DNA from: WTAW01 sp050115915
Lineage (GTDB): Bacteria > Acidobacteriota > Aminicenantia > Aminicenantales > Aminicenantaceae
DNA: 64,000 bases
Assembly: GCA_050115915.1 (NCBI GenBank)
Contig: JASFPP010000001.1
Location: forward strand, 10,400 to 74,399
Direction of reading: 5' to 3'
Shown here: positions 17,112-25,339 of the stretch, piece after piece
Numbering within the stretch: the stretch's first letter is position 1
Layout of the letters: the number at the start of each line of letters is the position of its first letter
Translations under genes and position numbers: made by a program
The notes under the pieces: generated by a model
Seen by the model: the letters and a program-made list of their open reading frames with translations, nothing else
What the model was told of the DNA's origin: nothing
Databases searched by the model: none

Positions 17112-18092
17112 TTATTCGGATGACGGATCTCGTTCAGAGTCAAAGATCTCCCGTACGAAATAGATCCTTTTGTCTACCGACTCGTGGTAGGCGCGGACCA
17201 TGATCTCTGCCAAAAGCCCCAGAGTGATGAACTGGATCCCGATAACAATGAGCAATATGGCCAACAGCAGCAAGGGGCGTCCTGAGATGCCCACCTTGAG
17301 AATGAGACGCTGATAGGAGAGGTATAAGCCAATGAGGAATCCGACGATACCGCTGGCCAGCCCGAATACGCCGAATATCTGGAGAGGTCGTGTGGAATAA
17401 CTCAAGAGAAATTTGACTGTGAGAAGGTCGAGGATGACTTTGACGAACCGGAACACCGTGTATTTGGACTTTCCGTGCTTCCTTGGCCGGTGGTTAACTT
17501 CAACCTCAGCTATAGAAACCCCGATATTGCTGGCAATGGCTGGAATGAACCTGTGCAGCTCTCCGTAAAGATTGATGTTTTTGATGACCTCTTTTCGGAA
17601 AGCCTTCAGAGTGCACCCAAAATCATGAAGCTTGATGTGCGTGATCTTGGAGATAAGCCAATTGGCCATGGCCGAGGGGATGCGACGTGTCAAAAGGCGG
17701 TCCTTTCTTTTTTTCCTCCATCCGCTGACAATATCGTAACCCTTGTGGATCTTTTCGAGAAGAAGAACGAAGTCTTGAGGATCATTCTGAAGGTCTGCAT
17801 CCAAGGTGATGATCACCTCTCCTTTGGCATAATCGAAACCAGCGGAAAGGGCTGCCGTTTGGCCGAAATTTTTTCTCAGCCGGATAACTTTCACCTTGGG
17901 ATCCTCCTTTTGGATGCCCCGCAACACCGGAAAAGTCAAATCCCAGCTTCCGTCATCGACAAAAATGATCTCATAGGAGAGGTTCAGTCCTATTGAGGCT
18001 TTCGTGATCTCTTCATAGAGGTCTGGCAGGTTTTTCTCCTCGTTAAAAACCGGCACTACGATGGAAAGTGCAAGAGGCTCCTTGGGATTCAT
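17112..18092 (-). CDS. GT2 ArnC/GtrB-like polyprenyl-phosphate glycosyltransferase (second paralogue)
   Basis: A 326-residue paralogue of the enzyme at 8853. LSIVVPVFNEEKNL, FVDDGSWDLTF and the metal site LDADLQNDP form the GT-A domain, and two membrane helices occupy about 235-260 and 275-300. A run of residues (KVKVIRLRKNFGQTAALSAG) is almost identical to the first paralogue, so the two probably arose by duplication. Likely role: synthesis of a polyprenyl-phosphate sugar for a periplasmic transferase. I prefer ATG 18092; a TTG at 18101 is the alternative. No ribosome-binding site is evident at either. Confidence 0.87.
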   Translation of the reverse strand: MNPKEPLALSIVVPVFNEEKNLPDLYEEITKASIGLNLSYEIIFVDDGSWDLTFPVLRGIQKEDPKVKVIRLRKNFGQTAALSAGFDYAKGEVIITLDADLQNDPQDFVLLLEKIHKGYDIVSGWRKKRKDRLLTRRIPSAMANWLISKITHIKLHDFGCTLKAFRKEVIKNINLYGELHRFIPAIASNIGVSIAEVEVNHRPRKHGKSKYTVFRFVKVILDLLTVKFLLSYSTRPLQIFGVFGLASGIVGFLIGLYLSYQRLILKVGISGRPLLLLAILLIVIGIQFITLGLLAEIMVRAYHESVDKRIYFVREIFDSERDPSSE

Positions 18093-18133
18093 TGCGGTCA
18101 ATATATCACATTCACCACTTTAACGTAAATAGG

Positions 18134-18210
18134 CTGAATTATTCATAAAAGTTGCTGCCAAATTCCTATTTAAAAAAATATTTCATTTCATATTGGCAGC
18201 ATCTTTTACC
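18134..18210. repeat. intergenic direct repeat, copy 1 (with internal hairpin)
   Basis: Begins CTGAATTATTCATAAAA, continues CAAATTCCTAT and ends AGCATCTTTTACC. The same three blocks recur in order at 18336-18406. Copy 1 also has a perfect 9-base inverted repeat, TGCTGCCAA (18153-18161) with TTGGCAGCA (18193-18201). Lies in the divergent gap between GT2 and receiver genes. The 125 bases between the copies have no ORF I can support. Confidence 0.7.
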
Positions 18211-18335
18211 TTACAGGCGAGCTGATTTTGCCGCATCTGCTTCGTTACGGCCCATTCGAAGTGGACGGCCACGTCTTCATACGCCGACGCCTTGCATCTG
18301 CGACAAACTCAACTCGTGAATAATCCATCCTTCGC

Positions 18336-18406
18336 CTGAATTATTCATAAAATCTGTGGTCAAATTCCTATACAAAAATCATTTCTTATCGATAGCATCT
18401 TTTACC
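18336..18406. repeat. intergenic direct repeat, copy 2
   Basis: Shares with copy 1 the opening TGAATTATTCATAAAA, CAAATTCCTAT and the closing AGCATCTTTTACC, but the internal hairpin arm is lost (CTGTGGTC in place of TGCTGCCA). The palindromic core TGAATTATTCA appears again at 41264-41274. The variant CTCGTGAATAATCCA (18314-18328) is found inverted at about 56391. Confidence 0.65.
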
Positions 18407-18413
18407 AGGGGAA

Positions 18414-18442
18414 TTGACAACATTGGATTTATCCTCTAAAAT
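18414..18442 (+). promoter_or_regulatory. sigma70-type promoter for receiver-accD-folC
   Basis: Consensus TTGACA (18414-18419), a 17-base spacer and TAAAAT (18437-18442), 22 bases before the ATG at 18465. One of the best promoters in the window. Confidence 0.7.
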
Positions 18443-18464
18443 CTAAGCCGACCTGAGGACAGAT

Positions 18465-18944
18465 ATGTCTGAAAAAAAGATATTAATCGTAGATTACGAC
18501 GCAAAGAACCTCGAGCACATGACAGAGCTTTTTGTCCCGCATAATCTTACTGTCGTCACTGCGAATGATGGACAGATGGCCTACGAGAAGTACCAGGAGG
18601 AGAAACCCGATCTGATCGTACTCGAGGCCATGTTGCCCAAGCTCCACGGTTTTGATTTGACGCAAAAGATTCATAGCGAAACTAAGGGAAGCGTTCCCAT
18701 CGTCATAGTGACGGGGCTTTACAAAGGGGCCCAATACAAGAATGAGGCGCTGCGGTCATTCGGCGCTGCGGACTATTTTGAAAAACCCTTCGATGACAAC
18801 CAACTGGTCAGTTCTGTCATGAATCTCTTATCCGATGAGATCGATATCGAAGAGGACCTTCCGGACCCTGACACGGTCCTTTCCTATCTTTCTCAGATGT
18901 CCAAAAAAACCGCTTCTCCTTCAAAAGAGGAAAAAATCTCTTAA
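18465..18944 (+). CDS. stand-alone receiver-domain protein with Asp-to-Glu substitution at the phosphorylation site
   Basis: A 159-residue single-domain CheY-like protein. The acidic pocket (Asp10, Asp12 in IVDYD), the switch Thr83 (IVIVTG) and Lys107 (FEKPFD) are all conserved. The position that should be the phospho-accepting Asp, in PDLIVLxxMLPK, is Glu54. The C-terminal 35 residues are acidic then Ser/Lys-rich, with no output domain. Glu at this site often mimics the phosphorylated state, so the protein may be a constitutive or phosphorylation-independent adaptor (inference). It leads an operon with accD and folC, 23 bases ahead of accD. Confidence 0.88.
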   Translation: MSEKKILIVDYDAKNLEHMTELFVPHNLTVVTANDGQMAYEKYQEEKPDLIVLEAMLPKLHGFDLTQKIHSETKGSVPIVIVTGLYKGAQYKNEALRSFGAADYFEKPFDDNQLVSSVMNLLSDEIDIEEDLPDPDTVLSYLSQMSKKTASPSKEEKIS

Positions 18945-18967
18945 AACCTCAATCATTCAAAAGGAAT

Positions 18968-19777
18968 ATGGATAATCCAGATAAAATGGCGAACCTGTGG
19001 ACGCGTTGCAACAGTTGCCGTCGCATTCTCTATAAACAAGATATCCTGGACAACCTCTATGTCTGCCCTGAGTGCTTTTTCCATTTTCGCATGTCTGCGA
19101 AAGACCGCCTATCCATACTCTTTGATGAAGGAAGATATGAACTTTTCGATGAAGCCATCTCTCCAGAGGATCCTTTGAATTTCAAAGATCAGAAAGCCTA
19201 TTCCAGCCGTCTTAAAGAGAACAAGGGAAAGACCTCGCTTCCCGATGCTGTGCTCAATGCCATCGGAACCATGGATGGCCTGAGTGTCGTTGTTTCAGCC
19301 ATGGAGTTTTCCTTCATGGGTGGGAGCATGGGATCTGTTGTGGGAGAGAAGATCACACGCGCGTTCGAGAAGGCTCTCTCGGAAAAGATTCCTGTTATCG
19401 TTATTTCCTGTTCAGGGGGGGCAAGGATGCAGGAGGGCGTTCTCTCCCTCATGCAGCTCATGAAAACAAGCGCAGCGGTCGCCAGACTCGATGATGCGGG
19501 GATTCCGTACATCTCTGTAATGACAGATCCCACAACGGGTGGAGTTACGGCGAGCTTCGCCATGCTGGGCGATATCAACATCGCAGAGCCAGATGCTCTC
19601 ATCGGCTTTGCAGGGCCCCGAGTTATAGAGCAGACAATCAAGGAGAAATTGCCAAGGGACTTTCAACGCTCTGAATTCTTGCTCAGCCACGGCATGCTCG
19701 ATGAAGTTGTTAAGCGCCTCCACCTGCGAGACTATCTCATCCGGGCGCTCAGGCTTTTCCTCGACAAACCTCAATGA
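18968..19777 (+). CDS. accD: acetyl-CoA carboxylase carboxyltransferase subunit beta
   Basis: A 269-residue carboxyltransferase beta subunit. It has the N-terminal zinc ribbon C14-x2-C17 and C33-x2-C36, followed by the crotonase-like core (VVVSAMEFSFMGGSMGSVVGEKI, SCSGGARMQEGVLSLMQLMKT, MTDPTTGGVTASFAMLGD). With AccA it moves carboxyl from biotin to acetyl-CoA to make malonyl-CoA for fatty-acid synthesis in the cytoplasm. AAAGGA precedes the ATG. The stop overlaps the folC start as ATGA, a coupling seen in many bacteria. AccA is not in the window. Confidence 0.96.
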   Translation: MDNPDKMANLWTRCNSCRRILYKQDILDNLYVCPECFFHFRMSAKDRLSILFDEGRYELFDEAISPEDPLNFKDQKAYSSRLKENKGKTSLPDAVLNAIGTMDGLSVVVSAMEFSFMGGSMGSVVGEKITRAFEKALSEKIPVIVISCSGGARMQEGVLSLMQLMKTSAAVARLDDAGIPYISVMTDPTTGGVTASFAMLGDINIAEPDALIGFAGPRVIEQTIKEKLPRDFQRSEFLLSHGMLDEVVKRLHLRDYLIRALRLFLDKPQ

Positions 19778-21093
19778 ATTATGAGCAATGCCTCGTTTAT
19801 CTGGACCAGATACAGAACCTGGGCATAAAATTCGGGCTGGATAATGTTCAAACGATCCTGTCCGCCTTGAACAATCCCCAGAATCATTATCCTTCGGTTC
19901 ACGTGGCCGGGACCAACGGAAAAGGCTCGGTGTGTGCCATGCTGAGTTTTATCCTCATGGAACACGGCCTCCGTCCTGGACTCTTTACTTCCCCCCATCT
20001 TGTGACTGTGCGGGAGCGCATCCAGATAGCAGGAGAGCCCATCTCCAAAGAGGATTTTAGCCGGCTTCTTACCGTCCTTAGGGATGTGATCGAAGAGCTT
20101 ATCGCCTCGCAGGTGCTGTTGGCCCCACCTACATATTTCGAGATGTTGAGCTGCCTGGCCTTTCTGTATTTTGCCGAAGTGCAGACAGATATCGCCATAT
20201 TGGAAGTGGGGATGGGAGGGCGGTTCGACGCCACGAACGTTGTTGTACCCGTAGTTGCGGCTATTACCACCATCTCTCCCGAGCATCAGAAGTTTCTCGG
20301 TGAGACTCCAAGCGAGATCGCTTCGGAAAAGGCCGGGATCATCAAGCCCGGCGTCCCTCTGGTATGTGGAGTCGAAGAGAAGGACGCGTATAAAACCATA
20401 AAGAATAAGGCGAAGGAACAGAATGCTCCTTTCCATCCGGTGTTTGCCAAAGACAAAGATCTAAAGAAGACAAAAACCGGCCGGAACTTCCGGTTTGTGT
20501 ACAGATCGGGGCGAGAGGAATACGCGTTCGCGCCCTCTATGCTCGGAGAACACCAGGGAAAAAATGGGGCCATCGCCATTGCTGTGGCGCATAGACTATC
20601 CAAAGATTGGAGGCCATTGGAAAGATCGCGGATTATCCGGGGAATCGATGCGGCCTATTGGCCTGGTCGTCTTGAGGTTGTATCCGATAGACCTCTTGTC
20701 CTTGTCGATGGCGCACACAATGAGGAGGGAGCGAAGGCTCTGAAAGCTTACGTCCAGGAGTTCATCTCTTTACCCTGCGTGCTTGTCTTCGCGGTCATGA
20801 GAGATAAGGACATCGCTAAACTGTCCGAGATTCTCTTTCCCCTGGCTGACAAGGTGATTTGCACCAGGTTTCCTTACTTCAAGGCCGCTTCACCCGAAGA
20901 TATCCAAAAACAGGCCTCTCGATTTGAAGGCCGGATTGTTGTCGAACCGGATGTGGAGAAGGCAGTCAGGGCCGCTCTTCAAGCCGCAAAATCCGAGGGC
21001 ACTGTCCTTGTGGCGGGATCCCTCTTTCTCGTCGGCGAGATCAAGAGAATATTTGCAGGCCATGCGGACATTTCCCAATCAGTGCTGTCATAG
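19774..21093 (+). CDS. folC: bifunctional dihydrofolate synthase / folylpolyglutamate synthase
   Basis: A 439-residue Mur-ligase-family enzyme. The ATP loop is VHVAGTNGKGSVCAML (about 42-57). FTSPHLVTVRERIQI, ILEVGMGGRFDATN, the TTISPEHQKFLG segment, and the C-terminal VDGAHNEEGAKAL block are all present. It adds glutamate to dihydropteroate and extends the polyglutamate tail of folates. Translation is coupled to accD. Full length. Confidence 0.95.
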   Translation: MNYEQCLVYLDQIQNLGIKFGLDNVQTILSALNNPQNHYPSVHVAGTNGKGSVCAMLSFILMEHGLRPGLFTSPHLVTVRERIQIAGEPISKEDFSRLLTVLRDVIEELIASQVLLAPPTYFEMLSCLAFLYFAEVQTDIAILEVGMGGRFDATNVVVPVVAAITTISPEHQKFLGETPSEIASEKAGIIKPGVPLVCGVEEKDAYKTIKNKAKEQNAPFHPVFAKDKDLKKTKTGRNFRFVYRSGREEYAFAPSMLGEHQGKNGAIAIAVAHRLSKDWRPLERSRIIRGIDAAYWPGRLEVVSDRPLVLVDGAHNEEGAKALKAYVQEFISLPCVLVFAVMRDKDIAKLSEILFPLADKVICTRFPYFKAASPEDIQKQASRFEGRIVVEPDVEKAVRAALQAAKSEGTVLVAGSLFLVGEIKRIFAGHADISQSVLS

Positions 21094-21121
21094 ATCCATG
21101 CACGCGGTACGGGATGTCCTC

Positions 21122-21248
21122 ATTGTTTAATGGAGAAAACCGTTTGAAGGGATAAACGGGCGCGTGGCGTCGCCCATGGGAGGTGCCCCATGTTTGAAGG
21201 AAGTTACTTCGCAGGGGAAAGGGATCGGAATTTCGTTTTCGATATCAT
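21122..21248 (+). repeat. MITE-like element, copy B (diverged, right arm missing)
   Basis: Contains ATTGTTTAATGGAGAAAACCG, then a GC-rich palindromic stretch (GGCGTCGCCCATGGGAGGTGCC), CTTCGCAGGGGAAA and TTTCGTTTTCGA. These align in order with copy A at 6351-6475. No right terminal repeat is seen. It occupies the gap between folC and the ATP synthase operon. Confidence 0.55.
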
Positions 21249-21313
21249 ACTACAGGGGCACTTGAGATAACCGTGGATCTGATTTGGTTTTGCGAGGGAC
21301 TTTGGAAGTTGGG

Positions 21314-21342
21314 TTGCATTTTAGTGTGATAAGTGTTAAATT
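21314..21342 (+). promoter_or_regulatory. promoter for the ATP synthase operon
   Basis: TTGCAT (21314-21319), a 17-base spacer and TAAATT (21337-21342), 40 bases before the first ATG at 21383. Confidence 0.5.
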
Positions 21343-21382
21343 TTCCTCTAATTTTAGCGTCAGATTTGTGTGAAATTTTGCT

Positions 21383-21799
21383 ATGTTAACTGTAGATGCA
21401 ACTCTCCTCATCGTGTTCTTCATCGTATGGATCCTTCTATTTGTTTTGAAGAGGATTTTTTTCAAACCTCTAAAGGATATCATGGCCAGGCGGGATAAGA
21501 CCATTGCGAACAATCTTCGAGCGGGAGAAGAGGCGAAGACCCGGTATGAGGCAAGTATCGCTAAGATCGAAGAAGACTTGAAAGCTGCACGTCTCCGAGC
21601 CAAGGAAACCCAGGAGAAGTTCACAGCAGATGCTCTGCGCGAAAAGGAGAGGATGCTGTCCGCAGTAGGGCAGGAATGTCGGGCGAGGGTCAATGAAGCC
21701 AAGGAGCAGCTGGAACAGAAGGTGGATGAACTCAAGGAGGACCTGGCTGCCGAAAGCGGAGTGCTCTCTGAGAAGATCGAAAAGAGGCTGCTCAACTGA
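21383..21799 (+). CDS. ATP synthase F0 subunit b' (AtpF-like)
   Basis: A 138-residue stalk protein. It has one N-terminal membrane helix (residues 5-28, rich in Ile, Val, Phe), then FKPLKDIMARRDKTI and a long charged coiled coil of Glu, Lys and Arg with no Pro. This is the b-type peripheral stalk of F1Fo ATP synthase, which holds the alpha3beta3 head still against rotor torque. A second, distinct b-type gene follows with a one-base TGATG overlap, implying a b/b' heterodimer as in cyanobacteria and several deep-branching bacteria. First gene of the operon. Confidence 0.88.
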   Translation: MLTVDATLLIVFFIVWILLFVLKRIFFKPLKDIMARRDKTIANNLRAGEEAKTRYEASIAKIEEDLKAARLRAKETQEKFTADALREKERMLSAVGQECRARVNEAKEQLEQKVDELKEDLAAESGVLSEKIEKRLLN

Positions 21800-22380
21800 T
21801 GAAACGCAAAGTCCCTTTTGTCCTTATAATTATTGTGCTTCCCTTTTTCCTCTTCATGTCCGTCGAAGAGGAACATCATGGATCCGATCCCATGGCCTTT
21901 ATAGCCAAGGTGTTCAATTTCCTTATCCTCTTCGGAGGGCTGGCTTACCTGTTGCGCAAGCCGATCCAGCGTTTCTTGGCCGAACGAGCGGTCGAGATCG
22001 ATACAACCATAAAAGATGCTGAGGAACTGCGGCATGGCGCCGAAACTGATTTGGAAAAAGCCGAGAGGCGGCTGAGCGAATTGAGTCGAGAGATCGAGGA
22101 GCTCAGGAAAAAAGCTGTCCTGGACGGGGAGAGAGAAAAGGAGCGAATAATCCGCGCAGCTCGTGAGGAGGGAGAGAGGATGAAGGGGACTGCAGAGCAG
22201 GAGATCGAAATGATCTCCAGGGCCGGGATCAAGGGGCTTAAGGAATACGCTGTGTCTCTTGCCGCCGCTGAGGCTTTGAACAGGATCCAGGCTCAACTCT
22301 CTCCCGAAAAACACACGCAGCTCATCGACGACTCCATCGAAAGGTTAGAGGATCTGTATGAAACATCGCGTTCTCGTTAA
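21799..22380 (+). CDS. atpF: ATP synthase F0 subunit b
   Basis: A 193-residue b subunit. An N-terminal signal-like hydrophobic stretch (7-20) is followed by an acidic/His segment (EEEHHGSDP), then the membrane helix at about 35-52. LLRKPIQRFLAERAVEID and a long Glu/Arg-rich coiled coil follow. The additional N-terminal hydrophobic segment may be a cleaved signal peptide, as in some delta-proteobacterial and acidobacterial b subunits. It overlaps both neighbours (TGATG with b', 23 bases with atpH), indicating tight coupling. Confidence 0.88.
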   Translation: MKRKVPFVLIIIVLPFFLFMSVEEEHHGSDPMAFIAKVFNFLILFGGLAYLLRKPIQRFLAERAVEIDTTIKDAEELRHGAETDLEKAERRLSELSREIEELRKKAVLDGEREKERIIRAAREEGERMKGTAEQEIEMISRAGIKGLKEYAVSLAAAEALNRIQAQLSPEKHTQLIDDSIERLEDLYETSRSR

Positions 22381-22900
22381 AAGGTATTCTCAGGGCCTCA
22401 TAAGCGCTATCGGGGATGAGGAGGAGTTCGCCGCAATCCACGGGGAGCTCCGTCACTTCTTGGGTCTACTCGAGTCTCGTGAAAAACTGAAAGAGGTCCT
22501 CCAGAGCCCTTTTCTGCCGTTGACAAAAAAGAAAGATTTGATAGATGAACTCCTGAGAACTTTGTCCTACAGTCCCAAAACGGCTCGTTTCATCGGTGTG
22601 TGTGTGGAGAATGATCGTTTGGAGTTCTTTGCTGATATTCTGGATTATTTACCGGAGCACTGGAATGAAGAAAAGGGCGTGTCCACATTCGAGGTGTCCT
22701 CTGTTGTTCCTTTGAGCGATAGCCAGAAGGAGAGGCTTCAGAAAAAATTGGAGCAGCTCGAACAAAAGCCCGTGTTTCTAAAGTTCCAAACCGATCCAGA
22801 TCTGGTCGGGGGGCTCTCGATAAGACGGGGTAACCTCGTCTATGACATCTCTATCCGGGGAAACTTAGACAGGCTTAAAGAAAATATCATTGAAGGGTGA
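22358..22900 (+). CDS. atpH: ATP synthase F1 subunit delta
   Basis: A 180-residue delta (OSCP) subunit. The helical N-terminal domain starts KRYSQGLISAIGDEEEFAAI, and the C-terminal part carries VVPLSDSQKERLQKKLEQL and the terminal DPDLVGGLSIRRGNLVYDISIRGNLDRL motif. It connects the b stalk to the top of the alpha3beta3 head. The start lies inside the end of atpF. Full length. Confidence 0.94.
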   Translation: MKHRVLVKRYSQGLISAIGDEEEFAAIHGELRHFLGLLESREKLKEVLQSPFLPLTKKKDLIDELLRTLSYSPKTARFIGVCVENDRLEFFADILDYLPEHWNEEKGVSTFEVSSVVPLSDSQKERLQKKLEQLEQKPVFLKFQTDPDLVGGLSIRRGNLVYDISIRGNLDRLKENIIEG

Positions 22901-22906
22901 GGCGAA

Positions 22907-24427
22907 ATGGATTTAAAAGCCGACGAAATATCAAAAATCATACAACGCCAGATCGAGGGTTATGAAACAGGTGTAGATATCAAAGAGGTGGGTACGGTCA
23001 CTTCTGTAGGGGACGGTATTGCCAACGTTTATGGACTGGACCACGTGATGTATAACGAACTTTTGGAATTCCCGAACGATGTCTATGGCCTTGCGCTCAA
23101 CTTGGAGGAAGAGAATGTGGGAGCGGTCCTTCTGGGAGAAAGCCATCTCATCAAGGAGGGCGATCTTGTCAAGAGAACGCACAGAATCATGCAAGTGCCC
23201 TCGGGGCCTGCTCTTGTTGGCCGTGTTGTCAATCCTCTGGGGATCCCCCTCGATGAAAAAGGCCCGATTCAGAGCGATGTCAATATGGTTGTCGAGCGTC
23301 TTGCTCCTGGAGTTGTCGAACGCCTTCCCGTTAAGGAACCCCTGCAGACAGGGATCAAAGCGATAGACAGTATGATCCCGATCGGGCGAGGACAGAGGGA
23401 GCTGATCATCGGGGACCGTCAGACCGGAAAAACAGCGATCGCCATCGATACCATCATCAACCAAAAGGGAAAAGACGTCGTCTGTATATATGTCGCCATC
23501 GGGCAAAAAAACTCGACCATTGCTTACATTATCAAGGTGCTCGAGGACTACGGAGCCATGGATTATTCGATCATCGTGGCTGCCGCGGCCAGCGATCCTT
23601 CCCCGCTTCAGTATCTGGCCCCCTACAGCGGTTGCGCCATGGGCGAATATTTTCGAGATAACGGGCAGCATTCGCTTCTTGTCTATGACGACCTCTCTAA
23701 GCATGCCGCCGCCTACAGGGAGATCTCACTCCTCTTGCGGCGCCCTCCCGGGCGAGAGGCGTATCCCGGAGATGTGTTCTATCTTCATTCGCGGCTGCTG
23801 GAGAGAGCGGCCAAGCTCAACGAACAGAACGGCGAGGGATCGCTCACAGCGCTCCCCATCATCGAAACGCAGGCTGGAGATGTCTCGGGTTATATTCCGA
23901 CAAATGTGATATCCATCACCGACGGACAGATCTACCTCGAGCCCGAATTGTTCAATGCCGGCATCAGGCCAGCCATCAATGTGGGGATATCCGTTTCCAG
24001 GGTGGGTGGCAATGCGCAGATCAAAGCGATGAAACAGGTGGCAGGAAAGCTGCGTTTGGACCTGGCCCAATACAGAGAGCTCGTCACTTTTGCACAGTTC
24101 GGCACCGAATTGGATAAGTCGAGCCAAGCGCAGCTCGATAGAGGAGAAAGATTGACAGAGATCTTAAAGCAGGACCAGTACGTTCCCCTGGATGTCGTCA
24201 AGCAGATCTTGATCATTTTTGCAGGGAATAGAGGTTATCTGGATGAATTCGGAGTTTCCCAGCTCCGTCTTTATGAAAGCAAACTTTACGATTATTTTAA
24301 CGAAAATTATCCCGATCTGCTGCGGAAAATCAAAGAGACAAGGGCTATTGATGCTGACGCGGACGAAGCTCTCAGTTCGGCCTTCGAGGAATTCAACAAG
24401 ACGTTCAAGGAAGATGGAGGAGAATAG
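22907..24427 (+). CDS. atpA: ATP synthase F1 subunit alpha
   Basis: A 506-residue non-catalytic nucleotide-binding subunit. It contains the N-terminal beta barrel (VGTVTSVGDGIANVYGL), the P-loop GDRQTGKTAIA near residue 170, and the central domain with LLRRPPGREAYPGDVFYLHSRLLERAAK. ISVSRVGGNAQIKAMKQVAG follows, then a helical C-terminus. It alternates with beta in the F1 hexamer. GGTGAGGCGAA precedes the ATG by a few bases. Confidence 0.97.
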   Translation: MDLKADEISKIIQRQIEGYETGVDIKEVGTVTSVGDGIANVYGLDHVMYNELLEFPNDVYGLALNLEEENVGAVLLGESHLIKEGDLVKRTHRIMQVPSGPALVGRVVNPLGIPLDEKGPIQSDVNMVVERLAPGVVERLPVKEPLQTGIKAIDSMIPIGRGQRELIIGDRQTGKTAIAIDTIINQKGKDVVCIYVAIGQKNSTIAYIIKVLEDYGAMDYSIIVAAAASDPSPLQYLAPYSGCAMGEYFRDNGQHSLLVYDDLSKHAAAYREISLLLRRPPGREAYPGDVFYLHSRLLERAAKLNEQNGEGSLTALPIIETQAGDVSGYIPTNVISITDGQIYLEPELFNAGIRPAINVGISVSRVGGNAQIKAMKQVAGKLRLDLAQYRELVTFAQFGTELDKSSQAQLDRGERLTEILKQDQYVPLDVVKQILIIFAGNRGYLDEFGVSQLRLYESKLYDYFNENYPDLLRKIKETRAIDADADEALSSAFEEFNKTFKEDGGE

Positions 24428-25321
24428 ATGCCGGCTCTGATAGACCTGCGGAAGCGTATCAAAAGCGTGCGCAACACGCAACAGATAACGCAGGCCATGA
24501 AAACGGTGTCCACCGTCAAGTTCCAGAAGGCACAGCGGATCGTCTTGGAGTCGAGGCCCATGTGGCACGACTTCCCTGATCTTGTCTCCAGCGCTGCGCT
24601 CTGGGCGCCTTCCACCGCTCATCCTCTGCTCTCTCGAAGGGAAGAAAAGAAAGTCGTGGGGCTCGTTATCACATCGGACAAAGGATTGGCCGGTGCCTTC
24701 AACGCCAATCTTTTAGAGAAGGCCTCATCCTTTTTCGCAGAGAAGGCAAGGACGAGTGAGGTCCAACTTATACTCGTCGGTAAAAAAGCCGTCGATTTTT
24801 TTAAAAAGTCCGCGTACCGAGTGCTCCGATCCTATTTCGGACAAGTTCATAAAACCACAGCCGAGGATTGCCGCACATTGGCTCGGTATCTCACTGATCT
24901 TTACACGCTGAATAAGACCGATACGATTTACGTGGCCTATAATGAATTTAAATCCATCCTCGCTCCCCGTGTGGTTATCACAAAATTACTTCCTGTTGAG
25001 TTTTCAGGGGAGGATCAAAGATCAGAAGATACAGGAGGAGATACAAGTCCATCGGGACAGCGTCCGGATTGGGATCCCTCAGCACTCATGCTGGTCCAAA
25101 CGCTCCTCCTCCACCATGTGGAGAACCAAATGGTCCATTTTTTCTTCGAATCGCAAGCCGCCGAGCACGCAGCAAGGATGATGGCCATGGATAATGCCAC
25201 AAAAAATGCGGAGGAGCTGATCGAAGATCTCACACTGGTGTTGAATAAAATCAGGCAGGCATCGATCACAAAAGAGCTTCTGGAGATCATGTCTGCTGTT
25301 GAAGCCTTAGCGAAGAAATAG
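24428..25321 (+). CDS. atpG: ATP synthase F1 subunit gamma
   Basis: A 297-residue rotor shaft subunit. The N-terminal helix is LRKRIKSVRNTQQITQAMKTVS and the C-terminal one is ARMMAMDNATKNAEELIEDL followed by LNKIRQASITKELLEI; these form the antiparallel coiled coil inside the hexamer. The central GLVITSDKGLAGAFNANL Rossmann part is also present. A polar insertion near 195-215 (EDQRSEDTGGDTSPSGQRPD) is longer than in E. coli. The ATG directly follows the atpA stop with no gap. Confidence 0.95.
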   Translation: MPALIDLRKRIKSVRNTQQITQAMKTVSTVKFQKAQRIVLESRPMWHDFPDLVSSAALWAPSTAHPLLSRREEKKVVGLVITSDKGLAGAFNANLLEKASSFFAEKARTSEVQLILVGKKAVDFFKKSAYRVLRSYFGQVHKTTAEDCRTLARYLTDLYTLNKTDTIYVAYNEFKSILAPRVVITKLLPVEFSGEDQRSEDTGGDTSPSGQRPDWDPSALMLVQTLLLHHVENQMVHFFFESQAAEHAARMMAMDNATKNAEELIEDLTLVLNKIRQASITKELLEIMSAVEALAKK

Positions 25322-25339
25322 GCCGTCAAGGAGAGAAAA

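Noticed and set aside
21250..22314. 354-codon ORF antisense to the ATP synthase b genes
   Set aside because: Ser/Leu-rich complement of Glu/Lys-rich coiled coil, a known artefact; no family resemblance.
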